Origin: Williamsia sterculiae
Lineage (GTDB): Bacteria > Actinomycetota > Actinomycetes > Mycobacteriales > Mycobacteriaceae
DNA: 64,000 nucleotides
Assembly (NCBI RefSeq): GCF_900156495.1
Contig: NZ_FTNT01000002.1
Span: 464,359 to 528,358, forward strand
Reading direction: 5' to 3'
In this document: piece by piece, positions 40,966 to 51,190 of the stretch
Numbering within the stretch: position 1 is the first letter of the stretch
How the letters are laid out: the number at the start of each line of letters is the position of its first letter
Translations under genes and position numbers: made by a program
The notes under the pieces: model-generated
The model's input: only the letters and a program-made list of their open reading frames with translations
What the model was told of the DNA's origin: nothing
Database searches by the model: none

Positions 40966-42243
40966 TCAGCAGGCGAGGGATTCGAGAACATCCACCACCG
41001 ACCGCACCGCATCGGCTGGTGGAATCAACGTCGGTGCAAATGTTCGTGCGCGCCCCGCCGTCACCGGATCGAGAGTACGGCGCAACACGGTATCGATCAC
41101 GTCGGGGTGATCGAGCCGTCCGATACGGCAGGTCGCGCCGAGGCCCCGATCGACGACGGCGCGACCCCACATCGGCTGGTCGGCGCTGAAGCTCGCGATC
41201 AACATCGGAATCCCCGCGCGCAGGCAGGCGCCGGTGGTCCCGGCCCCGCCGTGATGGACAGCGGCGGCACACGCAGGCAACACCGTCGTGTGATCCACGG
41301 AGCGCGCCAGGTAGACGTCGTCGTCGCTCCCGTCGAACAGCGACACCGCGGCGTCGTGATTCGGGCCGGCGCAGACCAGTGCCCGCCGCCCCCTGTCGCG
41401 TAACCGTTCGACGAGTGCGCCGTACGTTCGCCGGGGGTCGGGCAGCGGCATGCTGCCGAATCCGACGTACACCGGCGGCGGTCCGGCGGTCAACCAGCTC
41501 ATGAGCCGGCTGTCGTCGTCGGGGTGGCCACCGGCGCCGAGGAAACCGGTCATCGGGCGGCGATCGCCCCACTCCCGCCGGAGGTCGGGGAAGAGGACCG
41601 GGTCATAGGCCTGGATCTCGGGAGTGCCTGCTTCGCGCGACCGGTCCCCGAGGGGCCTGCGCGCACGCGGCATGCCGAGCCGGGACCGCAACGTGTCGTC
41701 ACCCCGGCGGGCCGAGAGTTGCCAGTACGCCAGATCGACGAGGCGCCACAACGCGGCGGTGACCAGGGGGAGTCCGGCCATTCGGTCGAGCACCGGAACC
41801 GGTAGCGGCACGCTGCGGTTGGGTCGTATGGGGCAGAAATGCAGCGGCACGAACGCCGCCCCACGGCTTTCGGCGACAGTCGCACCACGTTCCTGCCCGA
41901 GCGGACCGGTCATCACGATGGACGTACCGTCGGCCATCTCCAACAGTCGGTCGTCCATCGTGGTGGCACCGAATTCGGCGATCTGGCGCACCGCGCGCGA
42001 GCGGGTGCGGGGATTGCGGGACCTCAGGTCGCGGGTGATCACCGTCGATCTCAACAACTCGTCGGTGTCCGGTGCGAACGGCACCGCGTCCACCCCCTCG
42101 GTGCGCGCGAAGGCCACCAGGTTCTCCGGCACCCCGACGGTGACGCGGTGTCCGCGCCCGGCCAGCGCGCGAGCGACCACCAGACCGGGCACCACGTCGC
42201 CCCGGCTGCCGTTGAAGGCGAGCACGACGTTCGACGGACTCAC
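40966..42243 (-). CDS. UGT-type glycosyltransferase (GT1 family)
   Basis: 425-residue GT-B glycosyltransferase like the macrolide and mycobacterial glycopeptidolipid Gtf enzymes. The N-terminal acceptor domain starts NVVLAFNGSRGDVVPGLVVA (about 5-24). The C-terminal nucleotide-sugar domain has PPVYVGFGSMP and the signature HHGGAGTTGACLRAGIPML (about 340-358) with FSADQPMWG. It should transfer a sugar from an NDP-sugar to a lipid or sugar acceptor in the cytoplasm. Start GTG 42243 puts the Rossmann fold at the N-terminus; the frame is open back into the previous gene, but homology is not. It follows the WS/DGAT-like gene by 43 nt. The sugar is unknown. Confidence 0.88.
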   Translation of the reverse strand: MSPSNVVLAFNGSRGDVVPGLVVARALAGRGHRVTVGVPENLVAFARTEGVDAVPFAPDTDELLRSTVITRDLRSRNPRTRSRAVRQIAEFGATTMDDRLLEMADGTSIVMTGPLGQERGATVAESRGAAFVPLHFCPIRPNRSVPLPVPVLDRMAGLPLVTAALWRLVDLAYWQLSARRGDDTLRSRLGMPRARRPLGDRSREAGTPEIQAYDPVLFPDLRREWGDRRPMTGFLGAGGHPDDDSRLMSWLTAGPPPVYVGFGSMPLPDPRRTYGALVERLRDRGRRALVCAGPNHDAAVSLFDGSDDDVYLARSVDHTTVLPACAAAVHHGGAGTTGACLRAGIPMLIASFSADQPMWGRAVVDRGLGATCRIGRLDHPDVIDTVLRRTLDPVTAGRARTFAPTLIPPADAVRSVVDVLESLAC

Positions 42244-42286
42244 GGGTGGCGCCGGCTTGTCACCGGTGTGCCCACCACTGCTGTGG

Positions 42287-43660
42287 TCACCACTGCTGGG
42301 GCCGCAGCGACCATCGAGCGAATTCGTCACGGACCATGCCGGGCAGGATGTCGCGGCCGAGGGCGTCGGGGTCCAGACCGATGACCGACACGGTGGTGGT
42401 GGCGCCCGCGTCGTCGATCCAGGCGGCGACACCGCCGCGCAGGTCGCGCAGCCGCTGTACGTCGACGGACTGCGTGGTCGAGCGGGTCACGACGGCGTCG
42501 GCCCGCGCGGGATCCCCGAGTCCGCTGAACTGCGGTCCGAGCGACCCCAGGTTGGACGCCAGGGCCAACGGGGTGGTCGCGTGTCGATTCAACGCCAACA
42601 CCGTCCTGTCGCCGAGCGCCTGCATCAGCGGCTGCAACCGGACGAAGCTGCTCGGGGCGTCGGTGCCGCGGGTGAACACCTCCTTGGCCAGCCGTCGCAC
42701 GGTCGCGAGGTCGTGTTGGCGTACCGCGCTCGCGGGGAGGTCCAGAGCCAACCCGACGCTGGCGTTCGCCCGCGGGTCGTCGGTGGAGCGGGTGGACATG
42801 GGGATGGAGATGCGCACGGTGTCGGTCCAGGTGGCCCGACCCGCGGCGACGAGAATCCCGACGACCATCGCCATGAACAGGGCGTTGCCGGTGCCACCGG
42901 CTTTCGTGGCGGCCGCGTTCCATTCGACGGTGGGCAGGCTCATGACGCACATCGGAGCAGGTCGGCCCGTGGCGGAGTCCGTCGTGGCGGGGTCCGGGGG
43001 GACCACCCGACTGGTGCGGGCGGTGACGGCGGCCGGGACATCGGGGCCGGACGCTGTGCGGCGTTCCCGCAGGGTGTCGGTCGCGAGCGCCGCGAGGCCA
43101 CGACCGATGACCGCCGCCTGACCGACACCGTCGCGGAGGTCCTCGATGGGTGACGGACGATGGTCGCTGAGGTACGAGGTGGGCGCGATGTCGTCGCGGA
43201 TGCTCCGTAGCGCCGCCTCGACCGCACCGACCACCTGGGCGCCGTCGCCTACTGCGTGTGCGCTGCACAGCGAGACGACCCCGCCCACCTCCGCTCGGAC
43301 GGCCGATCGCAATTCCCACACCGGCCCGTCGGTCAGGTCGAAGCGGGTGGATGCGGCGGCGTCCATCCAGGCCGCGAGACCGTCGTCGGGCACCGGCAGC
43401 GGGTCGGCGAGGTGGCGACCCGATCGACCACCCGCCGGGGTCCAGCGGTCGCGGGCCAGCGGCACCCGACTGCGGCGCAAGAGTCTGTCCAACGCGCCCC
43501 GGCGCAACGCTGCGGCAAGCCGGTCCAACTCCTCGGCGGACGGGGCGGTGCGCAGCCGCCACACGATCTGGTTGATGACCGGCACGCCCAGTGCCCGGTC
43601 CATCCGGACGAAGAGGTCGTCGTCGGGAGTGGTGCGCAGCACCTGTGCGCCGGTGGTCAC
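42287..43660 (-). CDS. WS/DGAT-like condensation-superfamily acyltransferase
   Basis: 457-residue protein of the condensation superfamily, closest in layout to wax ester synthase/diacylglycerol acyltransferases. It begins with FVRMDRALGVP (about 17-27). It has motif AHAVGDG (His135, Asp139, Gly140) and a late SNLGSLGPQFSGLG block (about 345-358) resembling the WS/DGAT second motif. It lacks the PapA blocks of the four copies nearby. The GTG at 43660 overlaps the permease stop (GTGA), so it is translated together with the exporter. Probably adds an acyl chain to a lipid alcohol; the substrate is not known. Confidence 0.75.
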   Translation of the reverse strand: MTTGAQVLRTTPDDDLFVRMDRALGVPVINQIVWRLRTAPSAEELDRLAAALRRGALDRLLRRSRVPLARDRWTPAGGRSGRHLADPLPVPDDGLAAWMDAAASTRFDLTDGPVWELRSAVRAEVGGVVSLCSAHAVGDGAQVVGAVEAALRSIRDDIAPTSYLSDHRPSPIEDLRDGVGQAAVIGRGLAALATDTLRERRTASGPDVPAAVTARTSRVVPPDPATTDSATGRPAPMCVMSLPTVEWNAAATKAGGTGNALFMAMVVGILVAAGRATWTDTVRISIPMSTRSTDDPRANASVGLALDLPASAVRQHDLATVRRLAKEVFTRGTDAPSSFVRLQPLMQALGDRTVLALNRHATTPLALASNLGSLGPQFSGLGDPARADAVVTRSTTQSVDVQRLRDLRGGVAAWIDDAGATTTVSVIGLDPDALGRDILPGMVRDEFARWSLRPQQW

Positions 43661-44519
43661 AGGCGCCGGAGGTAGGTGCGGACGGTGAGGGGGGCGAGGA
43701 TGGCGATCAGCAGTACCGAACCGAGCAACGCCCAGCCGACGTGCACGTTGACCACTCCTTCGTTGGCCAGTCCCCGTGCCGCACCCACCAGCTGTGAGAT
43801 CGGGTTGACCTCGGCGACGGGACGCATCCACCCCGGCATCGTCTGGGTGGGGACGAACGCGTTGGAGGTGAACCCGAGCGCGGTGAGGAACAGTGCGGAC
43901 ACGCCCTGCACCGCCGCGGCTTTGGTGAAGAGCACGCCCAGCAGCGCGAACAGCCAGCTCAACGCGAACGCCGAGAACACCACCAGCACCACGGCGACGG
44001 TCACGCCGGGCACGCTGTGCGGCCGGTACCCCATCACGATCCCCACCCCGAGGGTGATGGACACCGCGAGCAGGTACCGCAGGATGGACGCGACCAGGAT
44101 GCCGGAGAGCGGCGCGAGCCGGGAGATGGGCAGCGACACGAACCGGTCGAAGACGCCGCGGTCGATGTCCTCGCGCAACTGCATCCCGACGACCACGGTG
44201 GAGGTGATGGTGACGTTGACCATGACCCCGGGAACCAGCAACGGGAGGTAGTCACCGACCCGCCCGGCGATCGCCCCACCGAAGATCCCCGCGAACATCA
44301 CGGTGAACACCACCGGCACGACGATGACGTCGACGAGGTGTTGCGGGGTGTGCTTGAACTTCAGCAGGCCGCGACGCGCCATGGTCGCGGTGTCGGCGAG
44401 GGTCTTGCGCACACCGATGTGGGTGATCACCTCGGCCATCGGGATCGAAGCGAAAGGATCGGCGACCTCGGGCCGATGCATCCGGGTGGTGTCCCCGCTC
44501 GTCGTCATACCTGTCGTCC

Positions 44520-44523
<4 letters not shown>
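43657..44523 (-). CDS. ABC-2 type exporter permease (DrrB/DrrC-like)
   Basis: 288-residue membrane protein of the ABC-2 family with six predicted helices. It includes the cytoplasmic start KFKHTPQHLVDVIVVPVVFTVMF (split at about 55-78), the MQLREDIDRGVFDRF coupling loop (about 115-129), and a late SNAFVPTQTMPGWM loop (about 222-235), all typical of drug and lipid exporters. With the adjacent ATPase it should form an exporter; one permease gene implies a homodimer. GTG 44523 overlaps the ATPase stop; ATG 44508 is an alternative. Confidence 0.9.
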
Positions 44524-45545
<1,022 letters not shown>

Positions 45546-45552
45546 GGGTTAC

Positions 45553-45558
45553 AGGCTA
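45553..45558 (-). promoter_or_regulatory. TAGCCT -10 box of lipid-cluster operon
   Basis: TAGCCT on the minus strand lies 7 nt before the GTG at 45545; no Shine-Dalgarno sequence is present. This is the probable leaderless promoter for the ATPase-permease-acyltransferase string. Confidence 0.5.
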
Positions 45559-45624
45559 ACGGCAGGTGTACGGGCGCACCGCTCGGTGTGGTGGGGTCAC
45601 ACCGCCGGCTGTATGCGGGATGGA

Positions 45625-46287
45625 TCACACCGCCGACCCCGCCCACAGGTCGGGCACCGCGACCCCGACGTCGGCGAGTAGGCGGCGGACCAACGGCAGC
45701 GAGATCCCGATGACCGACGACGGGTCACCGCCGACGCCATCGACAAACCAGCCGCCGAGTCCGTCGAGGGTGAACGCTCCGGCCACGTGCAAGGGCTCTC
45801 CGGTCGCGACATAGGCATCGATGGTGGCGTCGTCGACGGGGGCGAAGGAAACGGTGGTGCGTCCGACCCCGCCCGCGGTGCGGGAGGTGGCGTCCGGTCC
45901 GGCGTCACGGATGAGGTGGTGGCCGGTGAGGAGTTCGGCCCGACGTCCGCGCATCCGCCGCCACTGCTCACGGGCCCGGTCGGGAGTGTGCGGTTTGCCG
46001 AGTAGTGCGCCGTCGAACAACAGCATCGAGTCACAGCCGACGACCACGGTGTCGAGGTCGGTGCCGTCCTGACGGACCCGCCGCGCCACCTCCTCGGCCT
46101 TGGCGCGGGCCAGTGCCTGCACCGTGGTCGGGGCATCGGTGCCGTCGGGCAGCGCGGCGACCACCGCGTCCTCGTCGACGTCGGAGACCACGACCCGCGG
46201 CGACACCCCGGCGGCCCGCAGCACCCGCAGCCGGGCGGGCGACGCCGATCCGAGGATCAGACGGACGGGGGCGACGGGACCGGGCAC
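45625..46287 (-). CDS. maf: Maf-like nucleoside triphosphate pyrophosphatase
   Basis: About 220-residue Maf/HAM1-type pyrophosphatase that removes non-canonical or modified dNTP/NTP. The N-terminal signature RLILGSASPARLRVLRAAG (about 9-27) with the conserved SASPxR, the VVVGCDSML strand (about 79-87), KPHTPDRAREQWRRMRGR and FAPVDDATIDAYV are typical. Start GTG 46287 follows the accE5 stop by about 11 nt. No ribosome binding site decides it, and a start a few codons either side is possible. Conserved neighbour of accE5-accD5 in mycobacteria. Confidence 0.9.
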   Translation of the reverse strand: MPGPVAPVRLILGSASPARLRVLRAAGVSPRVVVSDVDEDAVVAALPDGTDAPTTVQALARAKAEEVARRVRQDGTDLDTVVVGCDSMLLFDGALLGKPHTPDRAREQWRRMRGRRAELLTGHHLIRDAGPDATSRTAGGVGRTTVSFAPVDDATIDAYVATGEPLHVAGAFTLDGLGGWFVDGVGGDPSSVIGISLPLVRRLLADVGVAVPDLWAGSAV

Positions 46288-46297
46288 CGGCCGGTCG

Positions 46298-46585
46298 TCA
46301 GAAACCGCGGCCGTAGCCGGCGTTGAGGAACACATTCGGCGACAACCCGTCGCCGTTGCGCAGCCGCGACTCCGCCGAACCCCACAGGTCGCGCGGCGGC
46401 TTGGGCGGTTCCGGGGCCGTGGACGACGCGGCGGCCGCGATCACGCTGACCAGCGCGGCGACCTCCTCGTCGGACGGATTGCCCCGCACCACGCGCAGGA
46501 ACGGCGCGGCCGCCGGGGCGTCGGGGGTCGCGGTCTGCTCCGAGCCCGCGGCGATGTCGGAGCTCTCGGCGTGGTCGGGGCTCAT
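46298..46585 (-). CDS. accE5: Acyl-CoA carboxylase epsilon subunit AccE5
   Basis: 95-residue small epsilon subunit that stabilises and stimulates the AccA3-AccD5 complex. The N-terminus (about 1-28) is Ala/Pro/acidic and disordered. The core [20 protein letters not shown] (about 32-51) is the epsilon-family signature, followed by [14 protein letters not shown]. Its ATG overlaps the accD5 stop (ATGA), so the subunits are co-translated. Confidence 0.92.
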   Translation of the reverse strand: MSPDHAESSDIAAGSEQTATPDAPAAAPFLRVVRGNPSDEEVAALVSVIAAAASSTAPEPPKPPRDLWGSAESRLRNGDGLSPNVFLNAGYGRGF

Positions 46586-48210
46586 AGCGGGATGTTCCCA
46601 TGCTTCTTCGGCGGCAGATTCACCATCTTGCGCTCCAGCAGGCGCAGCGCGGTGGCGATCTGCCCGCGGGTGTGTGACGGGGGGATGACCGCGTCGACGT
46701 AACCGCGCTCGGCGGCGACGTACGGGTTGACCAGGGTGTCCTCGTACTCCTGCTGGAGCTGCAATCGCAGGGCGTCCACGTCCTCACCCTTCTCCGCGGC
46801 CTCCTTGAGCTGCGAGCGGTAGACGAATCCGACGGCGCCGGACGCGCCCATCACGGCGATCTGGGCGGTCGGCCAGGCCAGGTTCACATCGGCACCCATG
46901 TGCTTGGAACCCATGACGTCGTAGGCGCCGCCGTAGGCCTTACGGGTGATGACGGTGATCTTGCCGACGGTGGCCTCACCGTAGGCGTAGAGCAGCTTGG
47001 CGCCACGGCGGATGATGCCGTTGTATTCCTGCTCGGTGCCCGGCAGGAACCCCGGCACGTCCACGAGGGTGATGATCGGGATGTTGAAGCAGTCGCAGGT
47101 GCGGACGAAGCGCGCCGCCTTCTCGGAGGCGTTGATGTCCAGGCAGCCGGCGAACTGGGTGGGCTGATTGGCCACGATGCCGACGCTGCGCCCGTCGACC
47201 CGGCCGAAGCCGACGACGATGTTGCCCGCGCGGCCCTCTTGCACCTCGAGGAAGTCGTCGTCGTCCAGGATCCGCCGGATGACCTCGTGCATGTCGTACG
47301 GCTGGTTCGGCGAATCCGGGATGAGCGTGTCGAGTTCGAGATCTTCGTCGGTGAGGGTGTCCTCGATCGAACCGGCGGCGGGTTCGTCCACCGGCAACCG
47401 GGGAGCCTCGGCGCGGTTGTTGCTGGGCAGGTAGCCGAGCAGGTCGCGGACGTAGTCGAGCGCGTCCGCCTCGTCGGAGGCCACGTAGTGGGCAACACCC
47501 GACTTGGCCATGTGGGTGTGCGCCCCACCGAGATCCTCCATGGTGACGTCCTCGCCGGTGACCGTCTTGATGACGTCGGGGCCCGTGACGAACATCTGGC
47601 TGCTCTTGTCGACCATGATGGTGAAGTCCGTGAGTGCGGGGGAGTAGACGTGACCGCCGGCCGCGGCACCCAGGATGAGCGAGATCTGCGGGATGACGCC
47701 CGACGCGCGGACGTTGCGGTGGAAGATCTCGCCGTACAGCCCGAGCGAGACCACACCCTCCTGGATGCGGGCGCCGGCGCCGTCGTTGATGCCGATGAGT
47801 GGTCGGCCGGTCTTGATGGCCAGATCCATCACCTTGACGATCTTCTCGCCGTAGACCTCACCGAGGCTGCCGCCGAAGACGGTGGCGTCCTGGCTGAACA
47901 CGCAGACCTCGCGGCCGTCGACGGTGCCGTAACCGACCACCACACCGTCGCCGAGTGGACGGCGCTGAGCGAGTCCGAAATTGGTGCTGCGATGCCGGGC
48001 CAGCGCGTCGAGTTCGACGAACGAGCCCTCGTCGAGCAGATAGGTGATGCGTTCGCGCGCGGTCTGCTTCCCCCGCCCGTGAGTCTTCTCGACCGCTGAC
48101 TCGCCGACCGGGTGCTTGGTCTCCTCGAGCCGATTGCGCAGGTCCGCGAGCTTCCCCGCGGTCGTGTGGATGTCGGGAGTGCCGTCGGCACCGGTCGACG
48201 CAGTAGTCAT
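46582..48210 (-). CDS. accD5: Acyl-CoA carboxylase beta subunit AccD5 (propionyl-CoA type)
   Basis: 542-residue carboxyltransferase beta subunit that moves CO2 from biotin on AccA3 to propionyl- or other acyl-CoA. Seen: two crotonase-fold halves, with GKQTARERI(T)YLLDEGSF near residue 45, oxyanion-hole [11 protein letters not shown] (about 170), and in the second half [15 protein letters not shown] and [18 protein letters not shown]. Length matches mycobacterial AccD5 (548). TAGCAT 8 nt upstream of ATG 48210 suggests a leaderless start, divergent from birA. The product methylmalonyl-CoA could feed methyl-branched acyl chains used by the PapA-type enzymes nearby; that link is inference. Confidence 0.95.
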   Translation of the reverse strand: MTTASTGADGTPDIHTTAGKLADLRNRLEETKHPVGESAVEKTHGRGKQTARERITYLLDEGSFVELDALARHRSTNFGLAQRRPLGDGVVVGYGTVDGREVCVFSQDATVFGGSLGEVYGEKIVKVMDLAIKTGRPLIGINDGAGARIQEGVVSLGLYGEIFHRNVRASGVIPQISLILGAAAGGHVYSPALTDFTIMVDKSSQMFVTGPDVIKTVTGEDVTMEDLGGAHTHMAKSGVAHYVASDEADALDYVRDLLGYLPSNNRAEAPRLPVDEPAAGSIEDTLTDEDLELDTLIPDSPNQPYDMHEVIRRILDDDDFLEVQEGRAGNIVVGFGRVDGRSVGIVANQPTQFAGCLDINASEKAARFVRTCDCFNIPIITLVDVPGFLPGTEQEYNGIIRRGAKLLYAYGEATVGKITVITRKAYGGAYDVMGSKHMGADVNLAWPTAQIAVMGASGAVGFVYRSQLKEAAEKGEDVDALRLQLQQEYEDTLVNPYVAAERGYVDAVIPPSHTRGQIATALRLLERKMVNLPPKKHGNIPL

Positions 48211-48218
48211 GGTCTCTG

Positions 48219-48224
48219 ATGCTA
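48219..48224 (-). promoter_or_regulatory. TAGCAT -10 box of accD5-accE5-maf operon
   Basis: TAGCAT on the minus strand is 8 nt from ATG 48210 with no Shine-Dalgarno sequence: leaderless candidate. It faces the birA promoter 110 bp away. Confidence 0.5.
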
Positions 48225-48333
48225 ACCACGATGGTGACGTGATAGGCGCGCGGGGCGAATGCGAGGGAACTCTCACATTTCGGCGGCGGTCGCGCACGCG
48301 GCCGACGGTGGCATCAGCGGGGGCGGCGCGGAC

Positions 48334-48339
48334 TACGCT
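48334..48339 (+). promoter_or_regulatory. TACGCT -10 box of birA
   Basis: TACGCT lies 7 nt before ATG 48347 with no Shine-Dalgarno sequence, supporting this start and a leaderless mRNA. Confidence 0.5.
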
Positions 48340-48346
48340 GACGCCC

Positions 48347-49156
48347 ATGCCCGAACGCCTGCCCCTGGACGCCGACCGACTCCGCTCCGAGGTGCTGGAC
48401 GGGCCGCGCTGGCGCGAACTGCGGGTCGTCGAGACCACCGGTTCGACCAACGCCGACCTCGCCGCGGCGGTCGCGGACGGCGACATCCGCGACACCGTGC
48501 TGCTCGCCGAGACCCAGACCGCCGGTCGCGGACGACACGACCGGATGTGGTCGAGTCCGCCGCGCGCGCAGCTGGCGATGTCGGTCGCCGTGGACACCGC
48601 CGGCGGTCCGGCGCGGATCGGCTGGCTGCCGCTGCTGACGGGAGTGGCGGTGGCGCGCGCGCTGTCGCACACCACCGGAGTAGGGGCGTCGCTGAAGTGG
48701 CCCAACGACGTGCTCGTCGACGCCGATGGTGAGCCGCGGAAGGTTGCGGGGATCCTGGCGGAACTGGTCCACGACGGGACCGGGCCGGTCGCCGTCGTCG
48801 GGATCGGCGTCAACACCGGTCTGACGGCCGACGAGTTGCCCGTGCCCACCGCGACGTCTCTGCAGTTGGTCACCGGCGCCGCGATCGACCGGGACGCGGT
48901 GGCGACGGCCGTGTTGACCGAGCTGGCCGACCAACTGTCGCGCTGGCCGCACGAGGTGGAAGCTGTCGCCGCCGACTACCGCGCGCTGTGCTCGACCGTC
49001 GGGCACCGGGTGCGGGTCGAGTTGCCCGGCGACAGGGAACTCCTGGGCATCGCCACCGACGTGGATGCCGAGGGCCGGATGGTGGTACGCGGAGACGACG
49101 GCGCCGACCACGCGGTCGCGGCGGGCGACGTCACGCATCTGCGCAGGATCGACTGA
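48347..49156 (+). CDS. birA: Biotin-[acetyl-CoA carboxylase] ligase BirA
   Basis: 269-residue biotin protein ligase that activates biotin with ATP and attaches it to the AMKM lysine of biotin carboxyl carrier domains such as AccA3. Seen: [10 protein letters not shown] (about 26-35), biotin/ATP loop [14 protein letters not shown] (about 56-69), [10 protein letters not shown] (about 115-124), KVAGILAE and GIGVNT, then the C-terminal SH3-like domain. There is no N-terminal helix-turn-helix, so it does not act as a repressor. It lies divergent from accD5, a conserved and functionally sensible arrangement. Confidence 0.95.
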   Translation: MPERLPLDADRLRSEVLDGPRWRELRVVETTGSTNADLAAAVADGDIRDTVLLAETQTAGRGRHDRMWSSPPRAQLAMSVAVDTAGGPARIGWLPLLTGVAVARALSHTTGVGASLKWPNDVLVDADGEPRKVAGILAELVHDGTGPVAVVGIGVNTGLTADELPVPTATSLQLVTGAAIDRDAVATAVLTELADQLSRWPHEVEAVAADYRALCSTVGHRVRVELPGDRELLGIATDVDAEGRMVVRGDDGADHAVAAGDVTHLRRID

Positions 49157-49178
49157 AGGGTCGGGCCGAGTCGGGCCG

Positions 49179-49799
49179 TCAGCGCCGTCCTACGATGCTC
49201 TTCGCGCCGACCGCGCGGATCAGCACCAGAATCGGCACCCCGATCACGACGTGTTCGACCGCGGTGCTGATACCCACCCAGATCTCGCTGGACAGGGCCA
49301 GCGGTACCACCACCGCGGCGGCGATGAGCAGGCCGACGATCCAGGTGTAGAACTGGTTCGGCGACGGGGTGGTCAGTTGTAGCAGGTACCAGAGCGCTCC
49401 GCCGGCGAGCGCGCACAGCACGGCGACCACCGCGAACCAGTACTCGTCCTGGGCCATCGGGTTCCAGACGCCGAGTTTGCCCATCTCGGTGATCCGCTCG
49501 GAGATGATGCGGATCACCCAGGCGACCAGCCATGCGGCGAGCGCGGTGACGATGGCCGAGGCGATCACCCCACCCGCATACAGGCCGGCGTTGATCTGCG
49601 GCCCTCGGCGCGGCGGCTTCTGCGGGGCCTGCTGCGGCGGGGGTGCGTACCGCGGATCCTGGTCGTAGGCGGGCTGCTGGTAGTACTGACCGCCGCCGGG
49701 GTACCCGTAGCGGTCGTCGGGGTGGCCATACGGGTCACGTTCGTAACGGGCGGTCCGCGGGTCGCGGTCGCGCGGATCATCGGAATACACGGGCGTCAT
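49179..49799 (-). CDS. Four-helix membrane protein with Pro/Tyr-rich N-terminus
   Basis: 206-residue protein. The N-terminal 70 residues are hydrophilic and rich in Asp, Arg, Tyr, Pro and Gln (GYPGGGQYYQQPAYDQDPRYAPPP in two pieces, about 30-55). Four membrane helices follow: AGGVIASAIVTALAAWLVAW (about 73-92), WFAVVAVLCALAGGALWYLL, FYTWIVGLLIAAAVVVPLAL and a C-terminal VVIGVPILVLIRAVGA. No enzymatic motif is seen; it is a conserved-hypothetical-type actinobacterial membrane protein. ATG 49799 has GGAGG just upstream (2-nt gap). It is convergent with birA. Confidence 0.72.
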   Translation of the reverse strand: MTPVYSDDPRDRDPRTARYERDPYGHPDDRYGYPGGGQYYQQPAYDQDPRYAPPPQQAPQKPPRRGPQINAGLYAGGVIASAIVTALAAWLVAWVIRIISERITEMGKLGVWNPMAQDEYWFAVVAVLCALAGGALWYLLQLTTPSPNQFYTWIVGLLIAAAVVVPLALSSEIWVGISTAVEHVVIGVPILVLIRAVGAKSIVGRR

Positions 49800-49916
49800 C
49801 ACCTCCGTCGAACGCCTCGGGTCGACCGCGAGTGTACTGACGCGAGGGTGCCCGGTGGCCCATGACGGGCGGTCGACACGAGATCGGCGGCGAGTCGTGA
49901 CCTGCGGCGGATGGAC

Positions 49917-49922
49917 TACCGT
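49917..49922 (+). promoter_or_regulatory. TACCGT -10 box deciding the PH-protein start
   Basis: TACCGT lies 7 nt before GTG 49930 and only 1 nt before the in-frame ATG 49924. With the leaderless spacing seen elsewhere in this window, GTG 49930 is the start. Confidence 0.5.
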
Positions 49923-49929
49923 CATGGGA

Positions 49930-50424
49930 GTGGGCTACCCGGAGAACATGCTGGTCGACGGCGAAAGGATCGTCGTGCACAGCCATCCCCACTGGAAGTG
50001 TCTGGTGGTCCCGGTCGTCCTGTTCCTGGTCGCCACCGCCGTGGCCGGACTGGCCGCGGGTGCGACCACTCGCTCGTCGATGGACCCGACCGCACAGCTG
50101 GCGGTGGGGATGGTCATCCTGGCGGTCTGGCTCGCGGTGACTATGTGGTTCTTCGTGCGCCCGCTGATCGGCTGGCGCACCACGCACTTCGTGCTCACCG
50201 ACCGTCGCGTCACCCGCCGCGACGGTCTGTTGTCGCGGTCCGGGGTCGACATCCCGGTGCAACGCATCAGCTCTGTGGAGTTCCGGCACGGGGTCCTCGA
50301 CCGGATGCTGCGCACCGGCACGCTGGTGATCGAGTCGGTGGCCGACGATCCGCTGGCCTTCGAGTCCGTCCCACACATACGGAAGGTGCACGCATTGCTC
50401 CATCAGGAGGTTGGGGTCAGGTGA
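49930..50424 (+). CDS. Membrane-anchored PH (bPH2) domain protein
   Basis: 164-residue protein with two membrane helices (LVVPVVLFLVATAVAGLAAG, about 22-41, and VGMVILAVWLAVTMWFFV, about 57-74). These are followed by a bacterial pleckstrin-homology domain: TTHFVLTDRRVTRRDGLLSRSG (about 83-104 in two strands), IPVQRISSVEFRHGVLDRML and TGTLVIES. It starts GYPENML, like the mycobacterial homologue (Rv3278c as I recall) in the same position beside birA. The function of the family is unknown. It overlaps the response regulator gene by 4 bp (GTGA), linking it to the two-component operon. Confidence 0.82.
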   Translation: MGYPENMLVDGERIVVHSHPHWKCLVVPVVLFLVATAVAGLAAGATTRSSMDPTAQLAVGMVILAVWLAVTMWFFVRPLIGWRTTHFVLTDRRVTRRDGLLSRSGVDIPVQRISSVEFRHGVLDRMLRTGTLVIESVADDPLAFESVPHIRKVHALLHQEVGVR

Positions 50425-51185
50425 CCGGAGAGGTGCGCGACGAGTCGATCCACAACCCACCCGCGGGAGATGCCCCCGCCCAGAGCCCACCCGTGCCCGC
50501 CCGATCCGCGCACACCGAGGTGCTGCTCGCCGAGGACGACGAGGCGATCGCCAGCCCACTGGCCCGGGCGCTGACCCGTGAGGGTTACGGATGTGAGGTG
50601 GTGACCACCGGGACGGCCGCGCTGCGGAGAGCTCAGGACCCACGCTTCGAACTGCTGGTCCTCGACCTCGGGTTACCGGAGATGGACGGTCTGGAGGTGT
50701 GCAGGCAACTGCGGCAGGTACGTCCGCAACTCGCGGTGCTGATGCTGACCGCACGCACCGACGAGGTGGACTTCGTCGTCGGGCTCGACGCCGGCGCCGA
50801 CGACTACGTGGGCAAACCCTTCCGGTTGGCCGAACTGCTGGCCCGCGTCCGCGCCCTGCTGCGCCGCAAGGTCTCCGACGTGGTGCTCGAGGCAGGCGAC
50901 CTGCAGCTCGACACCCGCGGTCGTCGCGTGTTGGTCGGGGGCCGGGACACCACCCTGGCCAACCGCGAGTTCGACCTGCTGCGGTTCCTGATGGAACGAC
51001 CCGGTCAGGTGGTCAGCCGCGAGGAGATCCTCACCGAGGTGTGGGGGTCGGCGGATCTGCGGTCGTCGAAGACCCTGGACATGCACGTGTCCTGGTTGCG
51101 GCGCAAGATCGGCGACGACCAGCCCGATCGCACGAAGCGCATCGTCACCGTCCGCGGGGTCGGCTTCCGCTTCGATCCGGACTAG
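50421..51185 (+). CDS. OmpR-family response regulator
   Basis: 254-residue two-component response regulator. After a 30-residue Pro-rich N-terminal extension, the receiver domain has acidic pair Asp39-Asp40, phospho-acceptor Asp82 (VLDLGLPEMDG), Thr in MLTAR and Lys in VGKPF. The C-terminal winged helix has NREFDLLRFLMERPGQVVSREEIL (in two blocks) and the wing RTVRGVGFRF-type end (VTVRGVGFRFDPD). It is translationally linked to the PH protein and lies 5 nt ahead of its sensor kinase. The target genes are unknown. Confidence 0.93.
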   Translation: MTGEVRDESIHNPPAGDAPAQSPPVPARSAHTEVLLAEDDEAIASPLARALTREGYGCEVVTTGTAALRRAQDPRFELLVLDLGLPEMDGLEVCRQLRQVRPQLAVLMLTARTDEVDFVVGLDAGADDYVGKPFRLAELLARVRALLRRKVSDVVLEAGDLQLDTRGRRVLVGGRDTTLANREFDLLRFLMERPGQVVSREEILTEVWGSADLRSSKTLDMHVSWLRRKIGDDQPDRTKRIVTVRGVGFRFDPD

Positions 51186-51190
51186 ACGCC

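Noticed and set aside
42246-42300. Direct repeat of CACCACTGCT between the WS/DGAT-like and glycosyltransferase genes as a regulatory array
   Set aside because: Only two copies, partly within coding sequence; no spacing or palindrome supports a binding site.
41000-43800. Several overlapping long antisense frames in the glycosyltransferase/acyltransferase region
   Set aside because: They follow the third-position GC pattern of the real genes and show no motifs.
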